A stretch of 64,000 nt of DNA, taken from NCBI GenBank assembly GCA_028285415.1, contig JANQPF010000021.1, positions 62,001-126,000 on the forward strand, written 5' to 3'. The translations under genes and the position numbers were made by a program. How positions within the stretch are numbered: the first letter of the stretch is position 1; each line of letters starts with the position of its first letter. The stretch is from Pseudomonadales bacterium (lineage in GTDB: Bacteria; Pseudomonadota; Gammaproteobacteria; Pseudomonadales; Azotimanducaceae). The notes below the pieces were generated by a model, which was given only the letters and a program-made list of their open reading frames with translations, ran no database searches and was not told the DNA's origin. Below, piece by piece: positions 52,872-61,788 of this stretch.

Positions 52872-53526
52872 GCTTTCGACCTGGCGTTTGTGGCAGTTGA
52901 TCAGCCCTGCGCTGCCGGTCGGTGCGTACGCCTATTCGGGTGGTCTCGAAGCGGCCGTGACAAAAGGGATTGTCTGCGATGCCGCCAGCTGCGCGACGTG
53001 GCTCGAAGGGCTCATGGCACAGAACATGACTCACATCGACCTGCCGGTATACCTGCGCCTGTACGATGCCTGGCAGGCCGGCAGGTTGGACGTGGTCGAT
53101 CAATGGACACGGCAGTTACAGGCCTTGCGCGAGACCCATGAGCTCCTGGCTGAGGACCGGCACATGGGCAGAGCGCTGCAGCGGCTGCTCGTGGATCTGC
53201 GGATTGCGGGTGCCGGGGGCCCTGTGCAGCCGAGTTTTACAACCCTGTACGCGCTTGCCTGCGTGCGCTGGCACGTTGAGTGCAGTGCAGGCGCCCGCGG
53301 TCTGGTCTGGTCGTGGCTCGAGAACCAGGTGGCTGCAGCCATCAAGCTCGTACCGTTGGGGCAGACCGACGGTCAACGCCTGCTGGGCGAGATGTTGCCG
53401 ATGGCCGAGGCAGCCGTCACCCGGGCGGTGTCTTTGCAAGACGAAGACCTCGGTCGGTCGCTGCCGGGCCTTGCCATCTTGAGCGCCCGGCACGAGGACC
53501 AGTACAGCCGTCTGTTTCGCAGTTAG
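52864..53526 (+). CDS. ureF: urease accessory protein UreF
   Basis: A 220-residue all-helical protein with [21 protein letters not shown] at the start, the hallmark of UreF, which acts with UreD and UreG in nickel insertion and gates UreG GTPase. ATG at 52864 inside the end of ureE. UreG starts 11 bases after its stop. Confidence 0.94.
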   Translation: MSELSTWRLWQLISPALPVGAYAYSGGLEAAVTKGIVCDAASCATWLEGLMAQNMTHIDLPVYLRLYDAWQAGRLDVVDQWTRQLQALRETHELLAEDRHMGRALQRLLVDLRIAGAGGPVQPSFTTLYALACVRWHVECSAGARGLVWSWLENQVAAAIKLVPLGQTDGQRLLGEMLPMAEAAVTRAVSLQDEDLGRSLPGLAILSARHEDQYSRLFRS

Positions 53527-53537
53527 GAGAGATCATC

Positions 53538-54143
53538 ATGACAAAGCAAGCCCTTCGCGTGGGGATCGGTGGCCCGGTAGGATCCGGCAAGACGGCCCTG
53601 ACCCTGGCGCTGTGTCGCGCGCTGCGAGAGCAATACAGCATTGCGGTCGTGACCAACGACATCTATACCCAGGAGGATGCTCAGTTCCTCACCCGCCACG
53701 ATGCGCTGCCGTCGGAGCGAATCCGCGGCGTCGAAACGGGCGGCTGTCCTCACACTGCCATTCGGGAAGACGCGTCGATGAATCTGACGGCCATTGCCGA
53801 GCTGCAGGATCTGCACGGATCACTTGATGTGATTTTTGTGGAAAGCGGAGGTGACAACCTGAGCGCAACTTTCAGCCCGGAGCTGTCGGACCTCACCCTG
53901 TACGTCATCGACGTTTCCGCGGGTGACAAGATCCCGCGCAAGGGCGGACCCGGCATTACCCGCTCCGATCTTCTGATCATCAACAAGATTGATCTTGCCC
54001 CCCTGGTTGGCGCATCTCTGGACGTCATGTCCCGGGATGCCCGGCAGATGCGCGGCGATAAGCCGTTCGTATTCAGTAACCTCAAGGATCAAACCGGTCT
54101 CCCGGACATCGTCTCGTTCGTGACCCGCGAAGGCATGTTGTAG
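53538..54143 (+). CDS. ureG: urease accessory GTPase UreG
   Basis: A 201-residue SIMIBI-class GTPase. P-loop [11 protein letters not shown] (residues 10-20), metal motif CPH in [13 protein letters not shown] near residue 70, G3 ESGGDNL, and NKID (IINKIDLA) near residue 148. It hands nickel to the UreDF-urease complex on GTP hydrolysis. The ATG at 53538 has AGGAGA upstream. Last gene of the operon. Confidence 0.96.
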   Translation: MTKQALRVGIGGPVGSGKTALTLALCRALREQYSIAVVTNDIYTQEDAQFLTRHDALPSERIRGVETGGCPHTAIREDASMNLTAIAELQDLHGSLDVIFVESGGDNLSATFSPELSDLTLYVIDVSAGDKIPRKGGPGITRSDLLIINKIDLAPLVGASLDVMSRDARQMRGDKPFVFSNLKDQTGLPDIVSFVTREGML

Positions 54144-54182
54144 CCGGTTGACACGGCTTGCTTTCTGCGGTGCAGGCGGTAA

Positions 54183-54221
54183 TATAACCAAATGGTTATA
54201 GAACAATCTGGTTATTTAACC
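54183..54221 (+). promoter_or_regulatory. twin palindromic operator over the ArsR-type gene start
   Basis: TATAACCA-AA-TGGTTATA (54183-54200) is a perfect dyad that includes the ATG at 54192. A second dyad GGTTA-TT-TAACC (54210-54221) is centred 24 bases downstream, inside the coding region. Both share the GGTTA half-site, as expected for autorepression by the encoded ArsR-type protein. Confidence 0.6.
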
Positions 54222-54578
54222 GAGTCTCAGCTCGATGGCATCTTCGGCGCGCTGGCGGATCCCACGCGACGGGCCATGCTCAAGCAGCTTGCCGGGGGTG
54301 CGGCGACGGTGACGGAGCTTGCCGCGCCGTTTGCGATGAGTCAGCCGGCCATCTCGAAGCATCTGAAGGTGCTCGAACACGCGGGGCTGGTGGAGCGCGA
54401 TATCGACCGCCAGCGCCGTCCCGCACGCTTGAACGGTGCGCAGCTGGCAGCAGCGGTCGCCTGGCTCGAAGCGTTGCAGGCGTTCTGGGAAGGCAGTTTC
54501 GACCAGCTGGACGCGGTGCTCGCCGAGATGCAGTCGACGGCCCAACTCACACAACGCAAACAGAGGAAACCAACATGA
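54192..54578 (+). CDS. ArsR-family winged-helix regulator
   Basis: A 128-residue regulator with DPTRRAMLKQLAGGAATVTELAAPF and the recognition helix MSQPAISKHLKVLEHAGLVER (residues about 25-75). No cysteine metal site is visible, so it belongs to the metal-independent branch often paired with SRPBCC proteins. The only reasonable start, ATG 54192, lies within a palindrome, so the message is probably leaderless or very short-led. Its stop overlaps the SRPBCC gene. Confidence 0.87.
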   Translation: MVIEQSGYLTESQLDGIFGALADPTRRAMLKQLAGGAATVTELAAPFAMSQPAISKHLKVLEHAGLVERDIDRQRRPARLNGAQLAAAVAWLEALQAFWEGSFDQLDAVLAEMQSTAQLTQRKQRKPT

Positions 54579-55075
54579 GCGACCTGCCGGAATACACACT
54601 CGACCGGAGCTTTGCCGCACCCCGTGAGCTCGTCTGGCGTGCCTGGACGGATCCTGAGCTATTGAATCGCTGGTACGGCCCGGGTGCGGACACGGTGATT
54701 CACGAGTTCGAACTCGAGCCCGGCGGTTGCTGGTTGAACGAAATGCGCTGGGGCGAAACCTCCAATTTCCAGAAAGTGGTGTTCCTGGAGGTTGATCCTC
54801 CGGCGAAGATGGTCTGGCAGCATCACTCGTCCACGGATGCCGAGTGGAACGACGCGCCCAATCCGATGATGCCGGACTGGCCGCGCGTGTTCATCACGAC
54901 GGTGACGTTTACGGACCGGGGCGAGCGCACCGACGTGCGCCTGTCACAGGTGCCACACGAGGCGACCGATGCCGAAATTGCGTGCTTCGCCGAAGCGATG
55001 TCCAACATGGACGGCGGCTGGGGCAGCGGCTACGCCATGATCGACGAGATTCTCGCTGAGCTTCAGGCCGGCTGA
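54575..55075 (+). CDS. SRPBCC (AHSA1-like) domain protein
   Basis: A 166-residue START/SRPBCC-fold protein with the family motif LDRSFAAPRELVWRAWTDPELLNRWYGP at the N-terminus and DGGWGSGYAMIDEIL at the C-terminus. Such proteins bind hydrophobic ligands in a deep cavity; coupling to an ArsR regulator (ATGA overlap) is a frequent arrangement of unknown purpose. It converges on the LLM oxidoreductase with one base between stops. Confidence 0.88.
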   Translation: MSDLPEYTLDRSFAAPRELVWRAWTDPELLNRWYGPGADTVIHEFELEPGGCWLNEMRWGETSNFQKVVFLEVDPPAKMVWQHHSSTDAEWNDAPNPMMPDWPRVFITTVTFTDRGERTDVRLSQVPHEATDAEIACFAEAMSNMDGGWGSGYAMIDEILAELQAG

Positions 55076-55076
55076 G

Positions 55077-56312
55077 TCATTCCACCGCCTGGGAAGCCGT
55101 GCGGCCTGAAGTACCGGCCACCATATCCCGGGCTTCCTTGGTGGATTTCTGCGTCGGCTCGCGACCGCGGGAGATGTTGAACGGCTCGGTGTCGATGTCC
55201 TCGAGCTCGATCTCGCCGTTCAGCACGGCCTGTTTCCAGGCCTGGTGCTCGTCTTCCCGCGCGTGGAACTCCGGCATGACTTCTTTCGCGAAGAGCTCCA
55301 GAGAGTCGCAGATGTCCTTGTGCGTATTCTTCCCGGCTTGATTCAGGAGAATGACCTGGTCGACGTTGGCGTCCTCGAGCTCTTTCAGCCGTTCGCGGAT
55401 GGTATCCGGTGAACCGATGAGCTCGCTGCCGCTGCGCTTCTGTCCGGCAGGCGTCTGTTTCCACTCCTGGTATCGTTCCCAGAAATTCACCTCACCGGGC
55501 TCGAACGGGCCTTCTTTGCCGTAAAGCTGCAGCGCAAACTGGAAAAAGGTCCAGCCGTCGGCTTTCTGCCAAGCCTCTTCGTCGGTTTCAGCGCACATGA
55601 AGCCGCCGACAACCGCGATGTTGGGATTGGCAGCGTAGTCGGCCAGCTTTTCCTGATGGTGCAGGAACGTGTTGTAGTACGCGTTCACCCAAGCTTCCGC
55701 TGCGGCGAGGTTGACGAACTTGAAGCAGAGCGCGCCCATGCCGCGGTGCGCGGAATACTTGATCGTGTCGAGCTGGGAGCAGGCGACCCACAGCGGCGGA
55801 TGCGGTTTCTGCAGCGGCTTTGGCACGACCGCCCGTTTCGGAAAGTGGAAGTATTCACCTTCGTATTCCCAGCCGTGGTTGTACATCATCGGCAGCGTGC
55901 AGCGCACGGCGTCTTCCCATACGTCACGCTTGTCGCGAAAGCGCAGGTTGAACGGGTGCAGTTCGGTGACCGATGAGCCTTCACCCAGGCCCATCTCCAC
56001 CCGTCCGTTGGAAACTAGATCCAGCGTGGCTACTCGTTCGGCCACGCGCGCTGGATGGTTGGTGGTCAGCTGGATGATGCCGTGGCCGAGGCGGATGTTC
56101 CTGGTGCGCTGGCTGGCGGCGGCAAGAAACACCTCGGGTGCGGAGGAATGGGAATACTCCTCCATGAAATGGTGTTCAACTTCCCACGCGTAGTCATAGC
56201 CGAGCTGATCAGCGAGCTCAATCTGCGCCAGCGAGTTCTGAATCAGCTGATGTTCGCTGAAGTCCTCCCAGTCGCGGGGTAACTGGTGTTCGTAGAAAAT
56301 ACCGAATTTCAT
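55077..56312 (-). CDS. LLM-class flavin-dependent monooxygenase
   Basis: A 411-residue luciferase-like protein (alkanal monooxygenase alpha type). Motifs: FGIFYEHQLPRDW, YDYAWEVEHHFMEEYSHSSAPEVFLAAAS, RVEMGLGEGSS and the C-terminal IGSPDTIRERLKE. The ATG at 56312 follows GAGAGGAC; the frame to 56393 is non-coding leader. Likely oxidises a hydrophobic or carboxylic substrate with FMNH2; substrate unknown. The last 40 residues are a hydrophilic tail. Confidence 0.87.
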   Translation of the reverse strand: MKFGIFYEHQLPRDWEDFSEHQLIQNSLAQIELADQLGYDYAWEVEHHFMEEYSHSSAPEVFLAAASQRTRNIRLGHGIIQLTTNHPARVAERVATLDLVSNGRVEMGLGEGSSVTELHPFNLRFRDKRDVWEDAVRCTLPMMYNHGWEYEGEYFHFPKRAVVPKPLQKPHPPLWVACSQLDTIKYSAHRGMGALCFKFVNLAAAEAWVNAYYNTFLHHQEKLADYAANPNIAVVGGFMCAETDEEAWQKADGWTFFQFALQLYGKEGPFEPGEVNFWERYQEWKQTPAGQKRSGSELIGSPDTIRERLKELEDANVDQVILLNQAGKNTHKDICDSLELFAKEVMPEFHAREDEHQAWKQAVLNGEIELEDIDTEPFNISRGREPTQKSTKEARDMVAGTSGRTASQAVE

Positions 56313-56590
56313 GTCCTCTCCCTCATATCCCGGATCTTTCAACCATCCATACTCGCGCGGGATTGCGGATACTGTCAAACGCGGGATAACCACAGGCGTG
56401 TGTTATCGGATCGCACGGGAGATCCAGCCGGAATTCACGTACCGTCGTCGGGAGCGCGAGGATCGTTCGGCGATCTATTGGTTATGCCGGGATTGCTCAG
56501 TTTTTTACGAAGTATCTTCTCCAAATTCCTGAATGGCGTCCGCGATCGAGAGACTCTATGCTCGCCGCTTTTATCGCGGCGGTTTAGATA
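56313..56590. other. 278-bp intergenic region before the carbonic anhydrase
   Basis: AT-richer than its surroundings. I see no convincing gene; frames of 70-100 codons here lack ribosome sites and family motifs. A CGCCGC/GCGGCG hairpin (56563-56581) stands just before the ATG at 56591 and may influence its translation. Confidence 0.4.
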
Positions 56591-57382
56591 ATGAAATACC
56601 TGGTTCTCGTCACGGCGACTATTTTTGCGGCGCTGGCTCTCGAAGCTCGGGCAGACAATCACGGCAAGGCAGAGCTCTGCCTGGACGCGGGGCCGCAGAC
56701 GCCGCGTGACATCTCCAACGGCTACGGATTGAACCAGGTGACCTTTCCTATGGCGCCGCCCAGCTCGGAAATGAACCTTTGTAACATTCACTCCCATACC
56801 CAGGCGGAACACAGGGGCCCCGGCTTTAACCTCGCCGTGGTTGACGGTGACGCGGGGTTTGCATGTAACGACAGCCGCGACCTGACGGACGCGGAGCTCG
56901 CGCCTGCACCGGGTGCTTACAAAGACGTCAAGCCCGGGGACACGATCGAGGTCCACTGGGTGCACACCTCCTGTGACGCAACGCCTGGCGAAGGGCTCGG
57001 TGCGTGTGTCCCGGAAAACTGTGAAAGCCCGCTCCTGCGGGTCGAAACTCAGGTGTTTCTCGTCGTAAACGACGCCCACGCCCTCGATTTCATGGACATG
57101 GCGTACCAGGGCAACAAAGAGAACGGTTTTCACCAGCCGCGCAGCCTGCCCGTTTCCACCGGTCTGCCGGTGGAGTTTCTCGGTTCGACCACCGGGCCCA
57201 GCTATACCCAGTCTGCGTGTTCGCCTGCCCAGGTCACCTGGAGCGTGCGGCCGCAATGCGAAAAGCTGGACATCCATTCGCTGCATCGCTGGGCAGAGAG
57301 CGACAACGTATTCAACGAGACCAAATCGCATGGTGTGCGCAAGCTTGTGACCGCGCCCGAGCTGCTGTCTACCATCCGGTAG
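56591..57382 (+). CDS. secreted delta-class carbonic anhydrase
   Basis: A 263-residue protein with a signal peptide (MKYLVLVTATIFAALALEARA). The mature part begins CLDAGPQTPRDI and contains MNLCNIHSHTQAEH and EVHWVHTSCDATPGEG. These are the His-rich metal motifs of the delta-class (diatom TWCA1-type) carbonic anhydrases and of their bacterial homologues. Several cysteines suggest disulfides and a periplasmic location. It would interconvert CO2 and bicarbonate. It stands alone, between the LLM gene and the amidohydrolase operon, with the urease operon 2.4 kb away. Confidence 0.8.
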   Translation: MKYLVLVTATIFAALALEARADNHGKAELCLDAGPQTPRDISNGYGLNQVTFPMAPPSSEMNLCNIHSHTQAEHRGPGFNLAVVDGDAGFACNDSRDLTDAELAPAPGAYKDVKPGDTIEVHWVHTSCDATPGEGLGACVPENCESPLLRVETQVFLVVNDAHALDFMDMAYQGNKENGFHQPRSLPVSTGLPVEFLGSTTGPSYTQSACSPAQVTWSVRPQCEKLDIHSLHRWAESDNVFNETKSHGVRKLVTAPELLSTIR

Positions 57383-57390
57383 TCGCTGAC

Positions 57391-57419
57391 CCCCCGGGGG
57401 CTGGTTGCCACCCCGGGGG
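57391..57419 (+). terminator. very stable GC hairpin
   Basis: CCCCCGGGGG (57391-57400) and CCCCGGGGG (57411-57419) pair through TGG/CCA around a short loop. It begins 8 bases after the carbonic-anhydrase stop and ends 3 bases before the next promoter. No T-run. Confidence 0.5.
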
Positions 57420-57422
57420 CGC

Positions 57423-57451
57423 TTGACACCTCCCACCCCGGTCGCGATAGT
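57423..57451 (+). promoter_or_regulatory. sigma-70 promoter of the amidohydrolase operon
   Basis: Perfect TTGACA (57423-57428), 17-base spacer and GATAGT (57446-57451). The start would fall near 57458, about 23 bases before the ATG, with GGGGAGGGG as ribosome site. Confidence 0.7.
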
Positions 57452-57480
57452 CGATTGTCCATCTCGGGGGAGGGGTAAAC

Positions 57481-58605
57481 ATGGCCGTACAGGGCTTTCC
57501 GGTAATCTCTGCGGATTCGCACATCACCGAACATCCGGATACGTACACCGCGTACATCGATCCAGAGTGGCGCGACAAGGCGCCAAAGATGGTGAACGCC
57601 GGTGAGAAGGGGGATCTTTTCATCATCGACGGCATGAAGCGCCCCATTGCGATGGGCCTCGTTGCCGCCGCCGGTAAAGATGCAGAAGAGCTGACCGAGA
57701 CCGGCGTGACCTTCGATCAGCTCCATCGCGGCGGCTGGGATCCGAAGGCGCGTATCGGGGAGCAGGAGCGGGACGGCGTCGCGGCGGAGATCATCTACCC
57801 GACCGTCGGCATGATGATCTGCAACCACAGCGATTTCGACTACAAGAAAGCCTGCTTTGATGCGTACAACCGCTGGATTGCCGAGTACTGCGCGGAGGAT
57901 CCGGTGCGACTTCTCGGCTGTGGTCAGACTGCCATGCGCTCTCCGGCCGAAGGGGTTGCCGACCTGCACGCTATCAAGGAGCTGGGCCTGCGCGGCGTCA
58001 TGATGCCGGGCGAACCGGCGCAAGAAGACTACGACTCGGAGATTTACAATCCCGTCTGGGAAACGGCGATCGAACTGGGTCTGCCGCTGTCCTTCCATAT
58101 CCTCACGATGAAAAATGCCCATACCCGTGGGCCGCGCATCAACACATTTCTCTCCATCATTCGCGGCAACCAGGACATCATGGGCACGATGATTTTCGGC
58201 GGGGTGTTCGAGCGCTATCCGGAGCTCAAGATTGTCTGTGTCGAAGCTGACGCCGGCTGGGTGCCGCACTACTTATATCGCATGGACCACGCCTACAAAC
58301 GCCACCGCAACTGGCTTGCGCCCGGGGTGACGCTCGAGAGATTGCCGTCCGAGTATTTCTCCGAGCATATCTACACGACGTTCCAGGACGACTGGGTGGC
58401 GTTTCAATGTGCCGATCAGATGAACTGGCGGCGGCTTCTCTGGGCCAACGACTTTCCGCACAGCGATTCCACGTGGCCCTGGTCCCAGGAGATGCTGGCG
58501 GAGCACACGAAACATCTCACCGACGAGCAGACCCGCGGCATTCTCTGCGACAACGTGGCTTCGCTCTACAACATCGACACTTCACAACTTAAGGCAGCCG
58601 CATGA
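57481..58605 (+). CDS. amidohydrolase_2-family metal-dependent hydrolase/decarboxylase
   Basis: A 374-residue TIM-barrel enzyme of the PF04909 type. Metal motif DSHITEHPDTY (residues 11-21), His in LPLSFHILTM near residue 203, and Asp in LWANDFPHSDSTWP near residue 322. The family includes ACMS and gamma-resorcylate decarboxylases and lactone hydrolases. First gene of an operon whose members overlap by one to four bases; the next is a ThDP-dependent enzyme. Confidence 0.87.
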   Translation: MAVQGFPVISADSHITEHPDTYTAYIDPEWRDKAPKMVNAGEKGDLFIIDGMKRPIAMGLVAAAGKDAEELTETGVTFDQLHRGGWDPKARIGEQERDGVAAEIIYPTVGMMICNHSDFDYKKACFDAYNRWIAEYCAEDPVRLLGCGQTAMRSPAEGVADLHAIKELGLRGVMMPGEPAQEDYDSEIYNPVWETAIELGLPLSFHILTMKNAHTRGPRINTFLSIIRGNQDIMGTMIFGGVFERYPELKIVCVEADAGWVPHYLYRMDHAYKRHRNWLAPGVTLERLPSEYFSEHIYTTFQDDWVAFQCADQMNWRRLLWANDFPHSDSTWPWSQEMLAEHTKHLTDEQTRGILCDNVASLYNIDTSQLKAAA

Positions 58606-60260
58606 GTTACACGGGAGCGGACCTCATCGCCGACGCGCTGGCGCAGCTGGGCGTCGAGCATGTGTTCGGCATTGTCAGCATTCACAACATGCCCATCATG
58701 GATGCCATCAACAGGCTGGGCAAAACCCGGATCATCGACGTGCGTCACGAACAAGCCGGCACACACGCAGCTGACGGCTATGCGCGGGCGACGGGAAAGC
58801 TGGGGGTGATGATTGCCTCCACCGGACCCGGCACGTCCAACACGGTGACGGGGCTGTATGAGGCGCAGTATGGCTCATCGCGGGTGATGGTGATCACCGG
58901 CCAGGCGGAGACCGCGTTTTACGGCAAAGGCCTGTCGTACGTGCACGAGGCAGAGAATCAGGTGCCGATGCTGGCGTCCGTTTGCCGACGTGTGGAAAGC
59001 CCGCGGCACATCTCGCAGCTGGGACTGTCTTTCGCCACCGTGTTGAACGACATGTTCACCGGGCGACCGGCGCCGGGCGCGCTGGAGATCCCTATTGATC
59101 TGCAGTACGCCGAAGCGGAGCGCATGGACTTTGCCTATCCGGACACGGGCGCCGAGTTCATGCCCGATGAGAAGCGCATCGATCAGGCCATCGACAAAAT
59201 CAAGAACAGCGGTCGCCGCGTCATCGTCGCCGGTGGCGGCGTGATCGCCGCGGGTGCCACGGCCGAGCTACAGGCGCTTGCGCAGAAGCTCGACTGCCCG
59301 GTGCTGACCACCGTTGATGGCCGCGGCATAATCCCCGAGGACCACGAACTCTGTGTCGGAAACTACTACAACAGCGCGGGTATCTACGACGCCATCCAGG
59401 GCGCGGATCTCACCATTGCGGTGGGTACCAAGTTTGCAGTGGGCGTGGACGGACAGTTCCAGGCGCAGACGCCGCCTGGAGAAATGATCCAGATCGACAT
59501 CGACGGCAACATGATCGGCCGCACCCACACCGCGCATCTCGGCATTCTCGGCGATGCGAAAGCCGCGCTCGCGGCCATCAATGCAGGACTCGATGAAACG
59601 CTGCCAAACGATGGACAGTTCAATCAGGTCGTGTGGGAAGCGCGGGACGGTGTACGCCACGCCATGCGCGCGCGCCTCGGCGAGGATTGGCCGCAGGTGA
59701 TGGACGCCATTCGTGCGAGGCTGCCGCGCGACGGTGTCTTCGTGCGCGACCAGACGATCTCCGCCTACAACTGGGGCAATCAGCAGTTTCCGATATACGA
59801 GCCGCGGACATCCATCAACCCGACGTCCGGAGCCATCGGGCCGGGCTTTCCCATGAGCGTGGGCGCTGCCATCGCAACGGGTAAGAAGACCGTGGTCATC
59901 CACGGCGACGGCGGATTCATGTTTCACGCCACCGAGCTTGCAACCTGCGCTCAGTACCAGGTGCCGCTCATCGTATGTGTCTTCAATGATTCGGGTTACG
60001 GCGTTCTGCGCTGGTTGCAGGATACCCGCTTCGGCCGCATCAACGAGACGGATCTCGGCAAGGTTGCGTTTGCGCAGATGGCGCAAAGCATGGGGGTACC
60101 CGCCGAACGGGTGCAGAGCGTTGCAGAGTTTGAGGCGGCTCTCGACACCGCCATGGCTGCGGATGGCCCGTACCTCATAGACGTCGACATGGAGCATTTT
60201 GCGCCGATGGAGATTTCGGTGATGCCGAAGAAGAAAGTTGAAGTTGATATCCGCAACTGA
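58602..60260 (+). CDS. thiamine-diphosphate-dependent enzyme (acetolactate synthase/oxalyl-CoA decarboxylase-like)
   Basis: A 552-residue ThDP enzyme with all three domains: N-terminal PYR domain with activating Glu in RHEQAGTHAADGYAR (near residue 50), a central nucleotide-fold domain (VIVAGGGVIAAG), and the C-terminal PP domain with GDGGFMFHATEL...NDSGYG (GDG-N motif). Resembles acetolactate synthases but no regulatory subunit gene is near, so a C-C lyase or ligase of another pathway is more likely. ATGA overlap with the amidohydrolase. Confidence 0.88.
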   Translation: MSYTGADLIADALAQLGVEHVFGIVSIHNMPIMDAINRLGKTRIIDVRHEQAGTHAADGYARATGKLGVMIASTGPGTSNTVTGLYEAQYGSSRVMVITGQAETAFYGKGLSYVHEAENQVPMLASVCRRVESPRHISQLGLSFATVLNDMFTGRPAPGALEIPIDLQYAEAERMDFAYPDTGAEFMPDEKRIDQAIDKIKNSGRRVIVAGGGVIAAGATAELQALAQKLDCPVLTTVDGRGIIPEDHELCVGNYYNSAGIYDAIQGADLTIAVGTKFAVGVDGQFQAQTPPGEMIQIDIDGNMIGRTHTAHLGILGDAKAALAAINAGLDETLPNDGQFNQVVWEARDGVRHAMRARLGEDWPQVMDAIRARLPRDGVFVRDQTISAYNWGNQQFPIYEPRTSINPTSGAIGPGFPMSVGAAIATGKKTVVIHGDGGFMFHATELATCAQYQVPLIVCVFNDSGYGVLRWLQDTRFGRINETDLGKVAFAQMAQSMGVPAERVQSVAEFEAALDTAMAADGPYLIDVDMEHFAPMEISVMPKKKVEVDIRN

Positions 60261-60583
60261 TGGCAATTCGCATGACCAAGCCGTGGATGAGTGCCGATGA
60301 GGCACTGTCCCGCCTGCACGGTCATCTCGGTGTTTTTCAACTGGCTGACGCTGATGGAAACGTACTTTTCATCGGCTTTGCCGGTGGCAGGGATATCTAC
60401 GGGCTCAAGGGCGTGGTTGCGGATGCGCTGGCGTCTCACCCTGAGGCCACACAGGTTCGCTACGAGCTCACAACCAGCTACCACACCCGCTATCGCGAGC
60501 TCCTCATGGTCCACGTGGCCGACCACGGCGAGCTGCCGATGGAGATTCCGCCCATCAGGCTCGGCAAGCTGAGTCCCGCGTAG
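60260..60583 (+). CDS. small protein with degenerate GIY-YIG-like pattern
   Basis: A 107-residue protein of no certain family. Residues 24-39 read GVF-x10-FIG, the spacing of the GIY-x10-YIG core, with both tyrosines replaced by phenylalanine. A conserved-looking Glu follows in RYRELLMVH. I read this as a possible non-catalytic GIY-YIG fold, perhaps a DUF7508-type protein. It is locked in the operon by single-base overlaps on both sides, which suggests a role as partner of the ThDP enzyme or the dehydrogenase. Confidence 0.6.
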   Translation: MAIRMTKPWMSADEALSRLHGHLGVFQLADADGNVLFIGFAGGRDIYGLKGVVADALASHPEATQVRYELTTSYHTRYRELLMVHVADHGELPMEIPPIRLGKLSPA

Positions 60584-61749
60584 TGGATCTGAACCTCACA
60601 GAAGAACAGGACATGATTGTCGGCATGGTGCGCCGCTATGTGCGTGAGGAAATCCTGCCACTCGAGCTCGACCTCGACCCTGATGCCGACGAGCTGCAGC
60701 CTGAGGACCGTGAGCGTCTCGTCGAGAAAACAAAAGAGATGGGTCTTTACGGGCTCGACATTCCTCCTACATACGGCGGCCCGGACATAGACCTCGTCAC
60801 CCGCACGCTCATTGCCATTGAAATGTCCCAGCACCGGGCCGGTCTGTATGCGCCTTGCTACGGCACCTTCGGTGGTGCCGGGCTTGCGCAGCTTTTCGAA
60901 GCGACGGACGAGCAGAAGGAGAAGTATCTGTATCCGACGCTGCGTGGGGAAAAGCGCGGCTTCTTCGGTTTGTCTGAACCCTCAGGTGGCTCGGATCCGG
61001 CACGCGCGATTCAGACCAAGGCGGTGCAGGACGGCGACGACTGGATCATCAACGGCGGCAAGCTCTGGATCAGCGGCGCCGACAAAGCGGACTACGGGCT
61101 CGTATTTGCGCGCACGGATGCGGACAAAGGCCGCAACGGCGTCACGTGCTTCGTTGTCGATACCGACACCCCCGGTTTTCATGTACGCCGCATCGTGCAC
61201 ACCCTGCGTTCCGCGCACTACGCCACCGAGCTGCAGTTCGAGGACATGCGCGTGCCGGCCGGCAATATTCTGGGTGAGCTCAATCGGGGCTTTGCCATCG
61301 CCAACGACCGGCTTACTCGTCAGCGCATTCCCTACGCCGCGGGCTGTATTGGCGTCGCCATCAAGGCGCAGGAGATGGCGCTCGAGTACGTGCCCCAGCG
61401 CGAGACGTTTGGCGCGCCTTTGTCCACCCGGCAGGCGATCCAATGGATGCTGGTCGATAACGAGATCGACATCAGGCAGGCGACCTGGATTACGCTCGAT
61501 GCGGCGAACAAGGCGAATCAGGGGCAGCCCTTCCGCAAAGAGGCGGCGATGGCCAAGCTCGTTGCCACCGAGGCTGGCGGCCGGGTGGTGGATCGTTGCA
61601 TGCAGATGTTCGGCGGCCTCGGCGTTGCCAAAGATCTGCCGTTCGAGCGCTGGTACCGCGAGATGCGCATCCGCCGCATTGGCGAGGGTCCGAACGAGGT
61701 GCAGCGGCACGTGATTGCGCGCGAGCTGCTGGGGGCCTCCTTGCGCTGA
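60583..61749 (+). CDS. acyl-CoA dehydrogenase
   Basis: A 388-residue acyl-CoA dehydrogenase. FAD motif FGLSEPSGGSDPARA near residue 128, ETFGAPLSTRQ, and the catalytic Glu in RRIGEGPNEVQRH (equivalent to IYEGTxEIQ). GTG start inside the preceding TAG. Third acyl-CoA dehydrogenase in the window. It is the last gene of the amidohydrolase-ThDP operon; the 40 bases after it hold the ribosome site of the next gene. Confidence 0.9.
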   Translation: MDLNLTEEQDMIVGMVRRYVREEILPLELDLDPDADELQPEDRERLVEKTKEMGLYGLDIPPTYGGPDIDLVTRTLIAIEMSQHRAGLYAPCYGTFGGAGLAQLFEATDEQKEKYLYPTLRGEKRGFFGLSEPSGGSDPARAIQTKAVQDGDDWIINGGKLWISGADKADYGLVFARTDADKGRNGVTCFVVDTDTPGFHVRRIVHTLRSAHYATELQFEDMRVPAGNILGELNRGFAIANDRLTRQRIPYAAGCIGVAIKAQEMALEYVPQRETFGAPLSTRQAIQWMLVDNEIDIRQATWITLDAANKANQGQPFRKEAAMAKLVATEAGGRVVDRCMQMFGGLGVAKDLPFERWYREMRIRRIGEGPNEVQRHVIARELLGASLR

Positions 61750-61788
61750 AATCTTTGCGCGCTAACATGGCTTCGGGAGGTACATCTC

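Noticed and set aside
56286-56591. 101- and 73-codon frames before the carbonic anhydrase
   Set aside because: No ribosome site, no motif, odd composition; they start within the leader of the LLM gene.
58602-60260. Acetolactate synthase for branched-chain amino acids
   Set aside because: No ilvN/ilvH subunit or ilvC gene nearby, and the operon context is catabolic.
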